DNA of 64,000 nucleotides. Source: Thermocrinis minervae (GTDB taxonomy: Bacteria > Aquificota > Aquificia > Aquificales > Aquificaceae). The notes under the pieces were generated by a model that had not been told where the DNA came from, searched no databases, and saw only the letters and a list, made by a program, of their open reading frames with translations. The translations under genes and the position numbers were made by a program. The stretch covers positions 290,486 through 354,485 of the forward strand of contig NZ_LT670846.1 of assembly GCF_900142435.1 (NCBI RefSeq), read 5' to 3'. Of this stretch, positions 48,415 through 56,386 are shown in pieces. Position 1 is the stretch's first letter. Every line of letters starts with the position of its first letter.

Positions 48415-49059
48415 ATGAAGTTCCCACCTTTAAAAGAGGCTATCTTCTTACAGAGGGAAAACAGGTTTGTAGGAAAGGTTCTTCTGAATAGGGAGGAGGT
48501 AAGGGCCTACATAAGGAACACAGGAAGGCTTACCGAACTCCTCAGAAGAGGAAACAAAGTATACCTAAAGGAGAAGCATCAGGGGAAGTACCCTTACGAG
48601 ATACTTTTGGTAGATTACATGGGCACTCTTGTCTGTATAGACTCTCATATAGCTCCAAAGATCTATGCCGAAAGCTTGATGCCTAAAAACGTAGTTTTCG
48701 AGCCAAAGGTCAACGCTTCCAGGTTTGACCTCCTGGTGGATGACCTTCTTATAGAGGTAAAGTCTGTGAACTTAGTGGTAAACGGTGTGGCGCTTTTCCC
48801 AGATGCTCCAACAAAGAGAGGAGCCAGGCACCTAAGAGAGCTGGCATACCTAATAGATAGTCGTCCTGCCTGTGTGGTGTTCATAGTACAGAGGGAGGAT
48901 GCCCTTGCCTTTGCACCCAACTGTTCTGTAGACCCTGAATTTTGCAAGGCCTTTGAGGAGTTTCGTAGAAAAGGTGGCATGGTGAAAGCTTACAGGTGTA
49001 GCGTGAGCATTGAAGGTATAAGCCTAAAAGATGAGATTATAGTATTAGGAGGGTCTTAG
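48415..49059 (+). CDS. sfsA: SfsA-family protein (sugar fermentation stimulation homologue)
   Basis: A 214-aa protein from the ATG at 48415; an upstream in-frame start would cut through the hairpin. The N-terminal OB-like part (RENRFVGKVLLNREEVRAYI, then HIRNTGR-like YIRNTGRLTELL) and the nuclease-like C-terminal part (SRFDLLVDDLLIEVKSVNLV, PDAPTKRGARHL) follow the SfsA family. SfsA is reported to bind DNA and has a PD-(D/E)xK-like core; its exact role is unclear. No ribosome site precedes the ATG except Gs in the hairpin. pncA follows after 1 bp. Confidence 0.92.
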   Translation: MKFPPLKEAIFLQRENRFVGKVLLNREEVRAYIRNTGRLTELLRRGNKVYLKEKHQGKYPYEILLVDYMGTLVCIDSHIAPKIYAESLMPKNVVFEPKVNASRFDLLVDDLLIEVKSVNLVVNGVALFPDAPTKRGARHLRELAYLIDSRPACVVFIVQREDALAFAPNCSVDPEFCKAFEEFRRKGGMVKAYRCSVSIEGISLKDEIIVLGGS

Positions 49060-49060
49060 T

Positions 49061-49648
49061 ATGCGGATAAGGCTTTCAAGTAGGGATGCTCTCATAGTAG
49101 TAGACATGCAGGTGGACTTTATGCCGGGTGGCGCCCTTCCTGTACCTGAAGGTGATAAGATAGTCCCAAGGCTCAACGAATACATAAAGGCTTTTTCTTC
49201 TATGGGCCTGCCTGTGTTCTTCACTAGAGACTGGCATCCAGAGGACCATATATCCTTCAAAGGTCATGGTGGTGTATGGCCTCCTCACTGCGTCCAAGAC
49301 ACACCGGGGGCCCAGTTTCATCCCGACCTATTCATACCCCTTGATAACAAGTTCATAGTATCCAAAGGAACAAGTAGGGATTTTGATGCCTATTCTGGCT
49401 TTCAGGGAACAGTGCTAGACCAGCTCTTAAGAGAGAGAGGAGTAAAAAGGATATTCGTCGGAGGTGTTGCTACAGACTACTGCGTGAAGAACACAGTCAT
49501 AGGAGGCCTTAACCTTGGTTACACTACTTTCCTACTTTTGGATGCCATAAAAGGAGTTGATGTAAACCCCGGAGACTCAGAGAAGGCCATCCAGGAGATG
49601 TTAGAACGTGGTGCCATAGGTATAACCCTTGAAGAGGTTGAACTATGA
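49061..49648 (+). CDS. pncA: Nicotinamidase
   Basis: Cysteine hydrolase of NAD salvage, nicotinamide to nicotinate, 195 aa. Catalytic Asp lies in IVVDMQVDF, Lys in NKFIVSKGT and Cys in GVATDYCVKNT. The metal-site pattern DWHPEDHISF and the preceding Asp are conserved, which separates it from other isochorismatase-like proteins. Its ATG is 2 nt past the sfsA stop, and its end overlaps the ligase gene by 4 bp. Confidence 0.92.
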   Translation: MRIRLSSRDALIVVDMQVDFMPGGALPVPEGDKIVPRLNEYIKAFSSMGLPVFFTRDWHPEDHISFKGHGGVWPPHCVQDTPGAQFHPDLFIPLDNKFIVSKGTSRDFDAYSGFQGTVLDQLLRERGVKRIFVGGVATDYCVKNTVIGGLNLGYTTFLLLDAIKGVDVNPGDSEKAIQEMLERGAIGITLEEVEL

Positions 49649-51342
49649 AGTTTTCCCAGCTTGCAGATTACTTTGAAAGGCTTGAAAGGATAACGAGCAG
49701 GATAGAGCTGAGTGAGGTCCTAGCTGAAGTTTTGAAAAACTGCCTTCCCGAGGAGGTGGATAAAGTCATATACCTCCTCATGGGCGAGATAGCACCCCCG
49801 TATAGGGGTTTAGAGTTTGGTCTCTCGGAAAAGTTAACAGCTGAAGCCACATCAAAGGCCTATGGTGTAAAGATATCTCAAGTAAACGACCTTTATAAGA
49901 AACTTGGAGACCTTGGAGAGGTAGCCCTTCACTTAAACCAGAGGGAAGGGAAAGGCTTAGACGTAGTACAGGTCTACCAGGAACTTTACCAGGTAGCTAG
50001 CGCAAAGGGTACCTGGGAGAAGGTAATGCGACTAGTAAATCTTCTCAGAGGTCTTAGCGGCAAAGAGTCTAAGTACGTTGTAAGGATAGTTATAGGGAGG
50101 CTCAGACTCGGTATAGGAGAGGCAACTCTCATAGAGGCTTTAGCTTTAGCCTTCGGTAGAAGAAGCCTAAAGGAGCTGATAGAGAGGGCCTACAACCTGT
50201 GTTCGGATTTAGGTCTTGTGGCCAGCACCCTCTTTAAAGAGGGTGTGCAATCTCTAGAGTCCTTCAAGATACAGGTAGGCTATCCTATAAGGCCTGCCTT
50301 AGCGGAGAGGGTATCCTCTCCTTCGGAGATAATAAGCAGACTGGGTAGGTGTGCCCTGGAGGTAAAGTACGATGGGTTTAGACTTCAGATCCACAAAAAG
50401 GGCAAAGAAGTAGAGATATACTCCAGGAATTTGGAAAGGATGACTCAGATGTTCCCCGATGTGGTGTCTGCAGTACTTGAGTTACCCTTTGAAGAACTCA
50501 TATTTGAGGGTGAGGCCATAGCTTACAACGAAAGCACAGGAGAGTTCTACCCTTTCCAGATAACCATACAGAGGAAAAGAAAGTACGACGTGCACAAGTA
50601 CTCAGAGGAATATCCTCTGAAGCTTTTTGCCTTTGACCTTCTTTACTTAGAAGGTGAAGATTATACGGTAAAACCTTTCGTGGAAAGGAGAAAAAGGCTT
50701 GAAGGAGTGGTAATCGGCAACAGCTTGATAGAGCCCTCTGAGATGATCATAGCCGAGGAAGTGAAACAAGTAGAAGAGTTCTTTGAGAAGGCCATTGAAA
50801 GGGGTCTTGAAGGTATAATGGCCAAAAGACTTGACGCACCCTACACAGCAGGTTCAAGAAACTTCAACTGGATAAAGCTAAAGAGAAGCTACAAGGGACA
50901 GCTCTCGGACAGCCTGGACCTTGTGATAGTGGGTTACTTTTACGGAAGAGGAAACCGTGCCAAGCTGGGTATAGGAGCTGTTCTCGCGGCAGTATACGAT
51001 AGAGACTCTGACACTTTCAAGACTGTGGCCAAGGTAGGCTCCGGCTTTACGGAAGAAGAGTGGATAAAGTTAAAGCATATGCTGGATGAAATAAAGCTTG
51101 AAAGAAAACATCCACGGGTGGAGTCTACCATAGAGCCGGATGTGTGGACAGAGCCACGTTACGTCATAACTGTCCTAGCCGATGAGATAACCATATCACC
51201 CATACACACAGCAGGATACGCCCTTAGGTTCCCGAGAGCTGTAGGCTTTATCAGGGCTGACAAGAACCCTGAGGATGCTACGGACCTTTCGGAGATACTA
51301 AGACTCTATGAGATACAAAGGAAGGTTACCGTTGGTGAATAA
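49645..51342 (+). CDS. ATP-dependent DNA ligase (archaeal-type)
   Basis: A 565-aa ligase. An N-terminal DNA-binding domain of about 200 residues (KYVVRIVIGRLRLGIGEATL is typical) precedes the nucleotidyltransferase core. Motif I EVKYDGFR carries the adenylated Lys241. Further motifs are EAIAYN, the FDLLY strand, EGIMAKRLDAPY and WIKLKRSY, with an OB domain at the end. Domain order and length match archaeal Lig1-type enzymes rather than the short bacterial LigC/D forms. Bacteria also carry NAD-dependent LigA for replication, so a repair role is likely. It lies just before the SRP RNA. Confidence 0.94.
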   Translation: MKFSQLADYFERLERITSRIELSEVLAEVLKNCLPEEVDKVIYLLMGEIAPPYRGLEFGLSEKLTAEATSKAYGVKISQVNDLYKKLGDLGEVALHLNQREGKGLDVVQVYQELYQVASAKGTWEKVMRLVNLLRGLSGKESKYVVRIVIGRLRLGIGEATLIEALALAFGRRSLKELIERAYNLCSDLGLVASTLFKEGVQSLESFKIQVGYPIRPALAERVSSPSEIISRLGRCALEVKYDGFRLQIHKKGKEVEIYSRNLERMTQMFPDVVSAVLELPFEELIFEGEAIAYNESTGEFYPFQITIQRKRKYDVHKYSEEYPLKLFAFDLLYLEGEDYTVKPFVERRKRLEGVVIGNSLIEPSEMIIAEEVKQVEEFFEKAIERGLEGIMAKRLDAPYTAGSRNFNWIKLKRSYKGQLSDSLDLVIVGYFYGRGNRAKLGIGAVLAAVYDRDSDTFKTVAKVGSGFTEEEWIKLKHMLDEIKLERKHPRVESTIEPDVWTEPRYVITVLADEITISPIHTAGYALRFPRAVGFIRADKNPEDATDLSEILRLYEIQRKVTVGE

Positions 51343-51349
51343 AACTTTT

Positions 51350-51424
51350 CCCTGCACCCGGGACGGCAGGCTTACCGTTGCTCCCTTTCGGGCCTGGCGG
51401 GGTTCACCCTGTCCCGTTGCAGGG
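51350..51424 (-). ncRNA. ffs: Signal recognition particle RNA (4.5S type)
   Basis: On the minus strand the 75-nt hairpin begins CCCTGCAACGGGACAGG and ends with the complementary CCTGCCGTCCCGGGTGCAGGG. The apical Ffh-binding part contains GCCAGGCCCGAAAGGGAGCA, which matches the conserved SRP domain IV with its GNRA-like loop and asymmetric A/C bulges. There is no Alu domain. It is followed by a T-run (TTTTATT) and preceded by an AT-rich -10 shared with dnaX. It lies between the ligase and dnaX genes. Confidence 0.92.
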
Positions 51425-51429
51425 ATGTA

Positions 51430-51435
51430 TATAAT
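51430..51435 (+). promoter_or_regulatory. -10 box of dnaX (leaderless type), symmetrical with the SRP RNA promoter
   Basis: TATAAT 7 nt before the dnaX ATG at 51443. The surrounding ATATAATATA reads as TATATTATAT on the other strand, where it is correctly placed about 6-8 nt upstream of the SRP RNA 5' end. One AT-rich patch may thus serve both directions. Confidence 0.5.
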
Positions 51436-51442
51436 ATAGCCC

Positions 51443-52840
51443 ATGTACATACCTTTTGCAAGAAAATACAGGCCAAAAACCTTTGAGGAAGTAGTAGGTC
51501 AAGAAGGTGTAAAAACAGTTTTGAAAACCGCCGTCAAGACTGGAAAGGTACACCACGCCTACCTCTTTGCAGGACCTCGTGGAACAGGCAAAACCACAAT
51601 AGCCCGCATACTCACAAAAGCTCTAAACTGTCTAAACCCGAAGGACGGTGACCCATGCAACGCATGCGAAAACTGTTTATCTATAGATAAGGGCAACTTT
51701 CCAGATCTCATAGAGATAGACGCCGCATCCAACAGGGGTATAGAGGACATAAGAGCTATCAGAGATGCTGTCTCCTATGCTCCCATAAAGGGTAAGTACA
51801 AGGTGTACATACTTGATGAAGCCCACATGCTTACGAAGGAAGCCTTCAACGCACTTCTAAAAACCCTAGAAGAACCACCACCAAAGACAGTTTTTGTACT
51901 CTGTACCACGGAATACGACAAGATCCTTCCTACCATACTTTCAAGATGTCAGAGGTTTATCTTTTCAAAGCTCAGGAATGACGAGATCGTCTACCAGCTT
52001 GAGAAGATATGTAAGGCAGAGGGTATAGATTACGAAAAAGAAGCGCTCTACATCATAGCAATGGTAAGTGATGGTGGAATGAGAGATGCTGTATCTTTAC
52101 TTGATCAGGCCAGCATATACGGAGAAGGAAAGATAACCCAAGAAAAGCTTGAAGAGTTTCTAGGCATACCATCCCAAGCTAAGGTAAGAGAGTTCATAAA
52201 TATGCTAATAGAAGCTCGCAAAGATGACGCCATAAAAACATTACAATCTATGTATCACTCTGGCATAAACCTACAACGTTTCTGGGACATGCTTGAAGAG
52301 GAAATAAGGTCTTTGCTACTGTACAAAAGCCTCACGAAACCCGAGGATATCATAGAAGTGGATGAGTTCCATAAACATTTTGATGGTGTACCCTTGACTA
52401 AGATACTCTACCTTGAGAAGGTGGTAAACCAGGCGAGAGCAGATGCTCGTACAAGAGATTTCTACAGAGCATGCCAGCTTGCCATAATAAAGACAGAACT
52501 GATAAAAGACATAATGGACCTTACCGAGCTTCTATCTTCAGGGTATGTCAGAACAAAGGAAGCGCAGGCAAAAGAGGAAGAGAGAACCCCAGAGTTCGCT
52601 ATAAAAGTCGTAGAAGAGAAGGTAGGCTCTTCACAAGCTCAAATCCTCAAAAAGCTAAAGGCTCAAGTGAAAGATGACAAAGTAATCTTTGTTGGAAGCG
52701 CGGAAGACCTTAAGTCCCTAGATATTGACAAAATAAAAAATCTTTTAGCCTGGGTAGACTTTGAAGAAGAAGTATCCGACTTTACAAAACAGGTCAAAGA
52801 TATCTTTGGGGCGAAGATAATAAAGAAAAAAGAGGGATGA
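51443..52840 (+). CDS. dnaX: DNA polymerase III clamp-loader subunit gamma/tau
   Basis: Clamp-loader ATPase of 465 aa. The N-terminus MYIPFARKYRPKTFEEVVGQ and Walker A GPRGTGKTT come first. The zinc-binding insertion of DnaX (NCLNPKDGDPCNACENC), DEAH-type Walker B (YILDEAHML) and sensor 1 SRC motif (ILSRCQRF) follow in order. The C-terminal third is Lys/Glu-rich and less conserved. It is shorter than E. coli tau. It overlaps the next gene by 4 bp. Confidence 0.96.
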   Translation: MYIPFARKYRPKTFEEVVGQEGVKTVLKTAVKTGKVHHAYLFAGPRGTGKTTIARILTKALNCLNPKDGDPCNACENCLSIDKGNFPDLIEIDAASNRGIEDIRAIRDAVSYAPIKGKYKVYILDEAHMLTKEAFNALLKTLEEPPPKTVFVLCTTEYDKILPTILSRCQRFIFSKLRNDEIVYQLEKICKAEGIDYEKEALYIIAMVSDGGMRDAVSLLDQASIYGEGKITQEKLEEFLGIPSQAKVREFINMLIEARKDDAIKTLQSMYHSGINLQRFWDMLEEEIRSLLLYKSLTKPEDIIEVDEFHKHFDGVPLTKILYLEKVVNQARADARTRDFYRACQLAIIKTELIKDIMDLTELLSSGYVRTKEAQAKEEERTPEFAIKVVEEKVGSSQAQILKKLKAQVKDDKVIFVGSAEDLKSLDIDKIKNLLAWVDFEEEVSDFTKQVKDIFGAKIIKKKEG

Positions 52841-53079
52841 AGGCTAGGGTACTTCTGGTAAAGGTTCCAAAGAAGGACATAGGTCTCTTTTCCGCCCTAG
52901 TGGACGGTTCTGGAAGGCTTGCCATCGTAAGGACTAAGGAGAAGAGCTCCGAAGAGGTCTACCTTATAGCCACTCCAGACACCTTTGATAGGCTTTTGAC
53001 TGTCCTTGAAAACATAAAAAGGCACCTTGAAGGTTTAAGTATGGTGGGTGAAGTTCCAGAGGAGAGTGTAGAGTGTTGA
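52837..53079 (+). CDS. Small DUF4911-like protein
   Basis: An 80-aa soluble protein that starts inside the dnaX stop (ATGA overlap). Its core, KDIGLFSALVDGSGRLAIVR followed by VYLIATPDTFDRLLTVLENI, resembles DUF4911, a short domain seen mostly in deep-branching bacteria; the assignment is from memory and tentative. It ends with an acidic tail and one cysteine. It may act with DnaX, but nothing in the sequence shows how. Confidence 0.7.
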   Translation: MKARVLLVKVPKKDIGLFSALVDGSGRLAIVRTKEKSSEEVYLIATPDTFDRLLTVLENIKRHLEGLSMVGEVPEESVEC

Positions 53080-53134
53080 CACTTATACAATTTCTATGGT
53101 AAACTTGTGGGAAACTTGGGATGGAGGTAGAGCC

Positions 53135-53752
53135 ATGAAAAAGTGGATAGTTGGACTTCTGGTAGGGGGCCTTCTGTGTACACCCACGCAAGAGATACAG
53201 AAGCTAGGCGTGGGAGGTCCAGAGAAGGCCTCACCCAGTTCCTTTGAGGAGTTGGAGGGTATCGTAGACACAGAATCTCTGGATACCAAAAAGGTAGATG
53301 AGCTTATATCCATAGGTATCTCCTTAGAAGAGGCCCGTTCTAGGCTTGCAGAGGTCAAAACCGTAGAGATGGTACGTCCAAACATATGGCCTGTAGTGGG
53401 TCTTATAGTGTCTGACTACGGATGGAGGATTATGGGAAGGCGCAAGGAGTTCCATACCGGGGTGGACATATCGGCACCCTATGGTAGCCCTGTAAGCGTT
53501 GCATCCGATGGGAGGGTCATCTTTGCTGGGAGCGTCAGGGGTTATGGAAACACGGTGATAGTTTACCACGGCTATGGATTTGTAACGTTGTACGCACACT
53601 TGAACAAGATCATGGTAGAGACTGGTGACAGCGTGGTAAAGGGTCAGATAATAGGTGCGGTAGGGTGTACTGGTAGATGTACAGGCCCCCACCTTCACTA
53701 CGAGGTGATAAAGTACGGGATAAGACAGAACCCTATAGCGTACTTACCTTAA
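53135..53752 (+). CDS. M23-family peptidoglycan metallopeptidase (LytM domain)
   Basis: A 205-aa exported peptidase from the ATG at 53135, which has GGAGG 8 nt upstream and a lipoprotein-like leader (KKWIVGLLVGGLLCTP). The linker contains one short helix-rich region (EELISIGISLEEAR-like). The LytM domain at about 100-205 has both zinc motifs, HTGVDIS and HLHYE, with DGRVIFAGSVRGYGN and HGYGFVTLYAHL between, so it should be active. It cleaves peptide cross-links in the cell wall. The first of the two cysteines in GCTGRCTGPHLH is unusual but fits an M23 variant. Confidence 0.9.
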   Translation: MKKWIVGLLVGGLLCTPTQEIQKLGVGGPEKASPSSFEELEGIVDTESLDTKKVDELISIGISLEEARSRLAEVKTVEMVRPNIWPVVGLIVSDYGWRIMGRRKEFHTGVDISAPYGSPVSVASDGRVIFAGSVRGYGNTVIVYHGYGFVTLYAHLNKIMVETGDSVVKGQIIGAVGCTGRCTGPHLHYEVIKYGIRQNPIAYLP

Positions 53753-54297
53753 AGCAGGCCCCTTCTCCTTAGGGCGTCCTCGTATATACGCCTGTAGAGG
53801 TGGTTCCATTCGGGAGTACCCTCCACTATCCTCCTTGAGTAGGACCTTATCCTTTCCCTCACTTCCTTGTCTATTTCTTCTTCTTCCTTGACTGCTTCCA
53901 TCAATATCTTTCTTATCCTATTTCTTATTACGTGTGGTTCATCGTAAATTTCAACAGTTTGATCCTCCATTATCATATCCTTTATGAGAGAGGCTATCTG
54001 GTTCATCCTTTCTCTTCTGTTTGTATGTATCTTCATTTCTTCGGCAAGCTTGGTACGGACCACTCTGTAAGCTGTCCTGTAATCAAGGCTAGACTCTTCC
54101 AGGAGTTCAAGCTTTTCTCTAAGTATCTCACGAGTTTTTTCGTCTAAAAGCCTTTCTTCCTCCTCCACCTTTTGAAATATGGCTTTTATCTTCTTCAAGA
54201 AAAGGTACGGATCTTCAACCTCTATAAGCCCTTCGCTCGTTAACTCTTCAAGTATCCTGTTAGCTATTCTCTCCACAAGCTTCTCAGGAAGCCTCAT
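53749..54297 (-). CDS. DUF507 protein
   Basis: A 182-aa highly charged helical protein: MRLPEKLVERIANRILEEL at the start, a segment with EKTREILREKLELLEESSLD and a C-terminal WNHLYRRIYEDALRRRGLL. This is the DUF507 layout of two similar halves of about 90 residues, common in Aquificae and deltaproteobacteria; its function is unknown to me. A TATAAT lies 9 nt before the ATG on the minus strand. It converges with the M23 gene (4-bp overlap). Confidence 0.85.
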   Translation of the reverse strand: MRLPEKLVERIANRILEELTSEGLIEVEDPYLFLKKIKAIFQKVEEEERLLDEKTREILREKLELLEESSLDYRTAYRVVRTKLAEEMKIHTNRRERMNQIASLIKDMIMEDQTVEIYDEPHVIRNRIRKILMEAVKEEEEIDKEVRERIRSYSRRIVEGTPEWNHLYRRIYEDALRRRGLL

Positions 54298-54299
54298 AA

Positions 54300-54995
54300 C
54301 TATGTTATTATATCACAGAAGCTTTGAAGAACACTTTTCGTGTTTTGAGTATCCATAAAAAACGGATATTCTATGCTTGTAAGACATCTACTATTCTTTA
54401 TACATGTAACTATTATGTACTTTGCAGGCTTATTTTCCTTTGAGTATAAAATCTTCATGTTGCAAGGAGAAAGTTTATTATAAATGCTGATTGTAACAAG
54501 CTCTGTCAACCTATGCGCTGGTAATATCACATTAAAGTATCCACCATCCTTCATAACGTAGCTTGCGGCTCTTACAAAATCTTCCAGTTTTGTATCCGTT
54601 TCAAAATGATATTTCTTGGGAAAACCATCTTTAAAAAAAGGTGGATTTGCTATAACTACATCAAAGGTCTGTTTTTGGAATAGCTTGTCTATGTACCTAA
54701 GGTCTCCTTCTACAGGAGTTATCTTGTCCAACAAGCCGTTTACTTGAACATTGTAATGCAAAAGCTCAAGCATGTCCTTATCTCGTTCAAGTGCCCAAAC
54801 TCGGCAACCATACCTGAGGGTAAGGAGTAAAGATAGTGCGCCAAAGCCAGCGCCCAAGTCTAGCACTTTGCTTTTTCTCTTTATACCTCTAGCAAAGTAG
54901 ACGAAGAGGACCTCGACTATAGAAAGCCTATGTCCTTTTACAGGTTGTCTTAGTCTTAGTTTCCCCCTTAGGAACTCAAACTCTTTATACTCCAA
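54300..54995 (-). CDS. tRNA1(Val) adenine-37-N6 methyltransferase-like (TrmN6)
   Basis: Class I SAM-dependent methyltransferase of 231 aa. SAM-binding motif I is VLDLGAGFGALSLLL, an acidic residue follows in WALERDKDM, and motif IV is VVIANPPFF, the (N)PPF/Y signature of N6-adenine methyltransferases. The N-terminal PVKGHRLSIVEVLF resembles the Q-G-Y-R-x-x-D-A-x-L-L start of TrmN6 but is diverged. The coding sequence is more AT-rich than the neighbours. It overlaps atpC by 11 bp. tRNA-Val as substrate is a family inference; the tRNA-Val gene here is 6 kb away. Confidence 0.8.
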   Translation of the reverse strand: MEYKEFEFLRGKLRLRQPVKGHRLSIVEVLFVYFARGIKRKSKVLDLGAGFGALSLLLTLRYGCRVWALERDKDMLELLHYNVQVNGLLDKITPVEGDLRYIDKLFQKQTFDVVIANPPFFKDGFPKKYHFETDTKLEDFVRAASYVMKDGGYFNVILPAHRLTELVTISIYNKLSPCNMKILYSKENKPAKYIIVTCIKNSRCLTSIEYPFFMDTQNTKSVLQSFCDIIT

Positions 54996-55383
54996 ACTTT
55001 TCTACTATCTCCAAGAGCGTGCGGGCTCTCTCCATTATCCTCGTCCACTCTTGTATCTCTTCAAGTGTCTGCGCTGTGGCAAGCTTTCTGTTTGCCTCTT
55101 CAAAGAGTGCTTTTTCCTTTCCTGCGTCTATCTCTCCTACTGTGTAAGCTTCTTCTGCGAGTATGGTAACTTTCTGCGGAGTCACATCAACAAAACCATA
55201 GGTAACCACGATACCTTCCTTAGGGTTACCGTCAAAGTATACAAGGCCTGGTTTTAGAAGGGTCATAAGGTACATGTGCTTTTCCAGAACGCCCATCTCT
55301 CCCTGTTCTGTGGGTATGTTCACCGAGTTTACTTCTTTAGAAAAGGCCAAACCCTTAGGTGTTACTATCTCAACCTTTATCAT
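54985..55383 (-). CDS. atpC: ATP synthase F1 epsilon subunit
   Basis: Central-stalk subunit of 132 aa. The beta-sandwich domain begins with KVEIVTPKGLAFSKEVNSVN and contains PTEQGEMGVLEKHMYLMT, then the family segment VTYGFVDVTPQKVTILAEEA. The C-terminal pair of helices follows (KEKALFEEANRKLATAQT). It stands apart from the other atp genes, which are not in the window. It has a TATAAT 8 nt before its ATG and no ribosome site, so it probably has its own leaderless transcript. Confidence 0.93.
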   Translation of the reverse strand: MIKVEIVTPKGLAFSKEVNSVNIPTEQGEMGVLEKHMYLMTLLKPGLVYFDGNPKEGIVVTYGFVDVTPQKVTILAEEAYTVGEIDAGKEKALFEEANRKLATAQTLEEIQEWTRIMERARTLLEIVEKFGV

Positions 55384-55391
55384 GAGTTTCT

Positions 55392-55397
55392 ATTATA
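55392..55397 (-). promoter_or_regulatory. -10 box of atpC (leaderless type)
   Basis: TATAAT on the minus strand, 8 nt before the atpC ATG and directly after the stop of the ChaN-like gene. No Shine-Dalgarno sequence is present. Confidence 0.55.
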
Positions 55398-56090
55398 TCA
55401 TTCTTGCCTTTGGAGGATCTTCTGGCTTGTGAAAGGCCTAAAAACAGACAAACGGTAAGGAACCCCCTGATCCAGAGAAGGTGCATGCTCCCTTCCTAAT
55501 AGCACGACCACCTTCTTGTTTTCCTTCTTTAGGATGTTTGCTATAGCAAAGGCCATGCTGTTGTCCCATGCATTCTGTACATCTAGAAACACTTTCTCGT
55601 CTACTCGTGGATGATCCTTTAGTACACTCTTCCATCTTTCTATCTCTTCTGGCTTTGGGTCTACTATAGTCGTTGGTAGGGTGCTATCCTTTACATGCCT
55701 TAGGCCTACTGCTTTTATCTTGTTTACCACTTCAGAGGGTAATCCTATGGCGTACAGTTTTATTCCTTTTTCCCTTGCAAACCTCCATACGGGTGCGTAA
55801 AGTTCTTCTGGGTAACCCCATCTTTCCTTGTACTGGGTCTTCCTAAGAAACTCTTCTTCGTCTATCTGTCCACTTACGTATTCATCCAGGTATCTTTGGA
55901 AATTTTGTTGAAACATCTCCATGGCTATGACGAACTTGTTCCCACTTTTCCAGAGGCTTTCTATCACTTTCATCTGAAACTCATGATCCTTTTTGTTAGT
56001 GTGAATCTCAGGAAGGTATATCACCTCTATATTACATACTGCATAAGAAATTTTTATGAAAAAAATCAATGCTAAAGAAATAAAAAACAT
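55398..56090 (-). CDS. ChaN-family protein (haem-binding lipoprotein fold)
   Basis: A 230-aa exported protein. The N-terminal membrane leader (FFISLALIFFIKISYAV) is followed by the ChaN/TraB-like core: VIYLPEIHTNKKDHEFQ, VIAMEMFQQNFQRYLDEYV, YAIGLPSEVVNKI and the ending VVVLLGREHAP. In the ChaN crystal structure such proteins bind haem pairs, and iron uptake has been suggested. Catalytic function is unproven. An AT-rich TATATT is 6 nt before the ATG. Confidence 0.83.
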   Translation of the reverse strand: MFFISLALIFFIKISYAVCNIEVIYLPEIHTNKKDHEFQMKVIESLWKSGNKFVIAMEMFQQNFQRYLDEYVSGQIDEEEFLRKTQYKERWGYPEELYAPVWRFAREKGIKLYAIGLPSEVVNKIKAVGLRHVKDSTLPTTIVDPKPEEIERWKSVLKDHPRVDEKVFLDVQNAWDNSMAFAIANILKKENKKVVVLLGREHAPSLDQGVPYRLSVFRPFTSQKILQRQE

Positions 56091-56131
56091 AGTTATAATA
56101 TAAGCTTATAAATTCGGAAGGAGGTGTCAAT

Positions 56132-56386
56132 ATGGCAAGAAGAGGTAGAAAAAAAGGTGGTCCAAGATACAGGAGAGTTACTCTTTCTCTCCCAAAGAGG
56201 TTATACTATGTGCTCAATGGCATAGCTATGGGAGATGAAAGAAAGTTAAACAGGCTTATCAAGGGTATACTTGAGGACAAGCTCGCCGAATCTACAGTTG
56301 CAGAGTTAGAACTGTACCTAAGGAGAGCTGAAGAGGAGGAGGAAGAGGATCTTATGGAGGAACAGACTCAAGAGTCTAAGGAATGA
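56132..56386 (+). CDS. Small basic ribbon-helix-helix-like protein
   Basis: An 84-aa protein with a basic N-terminus (ARRGRKKGGPRYRRV). A strand and two helices like an RHH/CopG fold follow (RVTLSLPKRLYYVLNGIAMG, then KLNRLIKGILEDKLAEST), and an acidic Glu-rich tail ends it. The ATG has a perfect GGAGG 8 nt upstream. It overlaps hisC by 4 bp, so it is co-translated with it. DNA binding is inferred from the fold and basic arm; a histidine-related target is a guess from position. Confidence 0.75.
   Translation: MARRGRKKGGPRYRRVTLSLPKRLYYVLNGIAMGDERKLNRLIKGILEDKLAESTVAELELYLRRAEEEEEEDLMEEQTQESKE

Noticed and set aside
52734-52745. A-AAA-AAT slippery sequence near the end of dnaX as a tau/gamma frameshift site
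   Set aside because: It lies about 35 codons before the normal stop, and I saw no stimulatory hairpin or upstream Shine-Dalgarno-like element. A shift there would change little.
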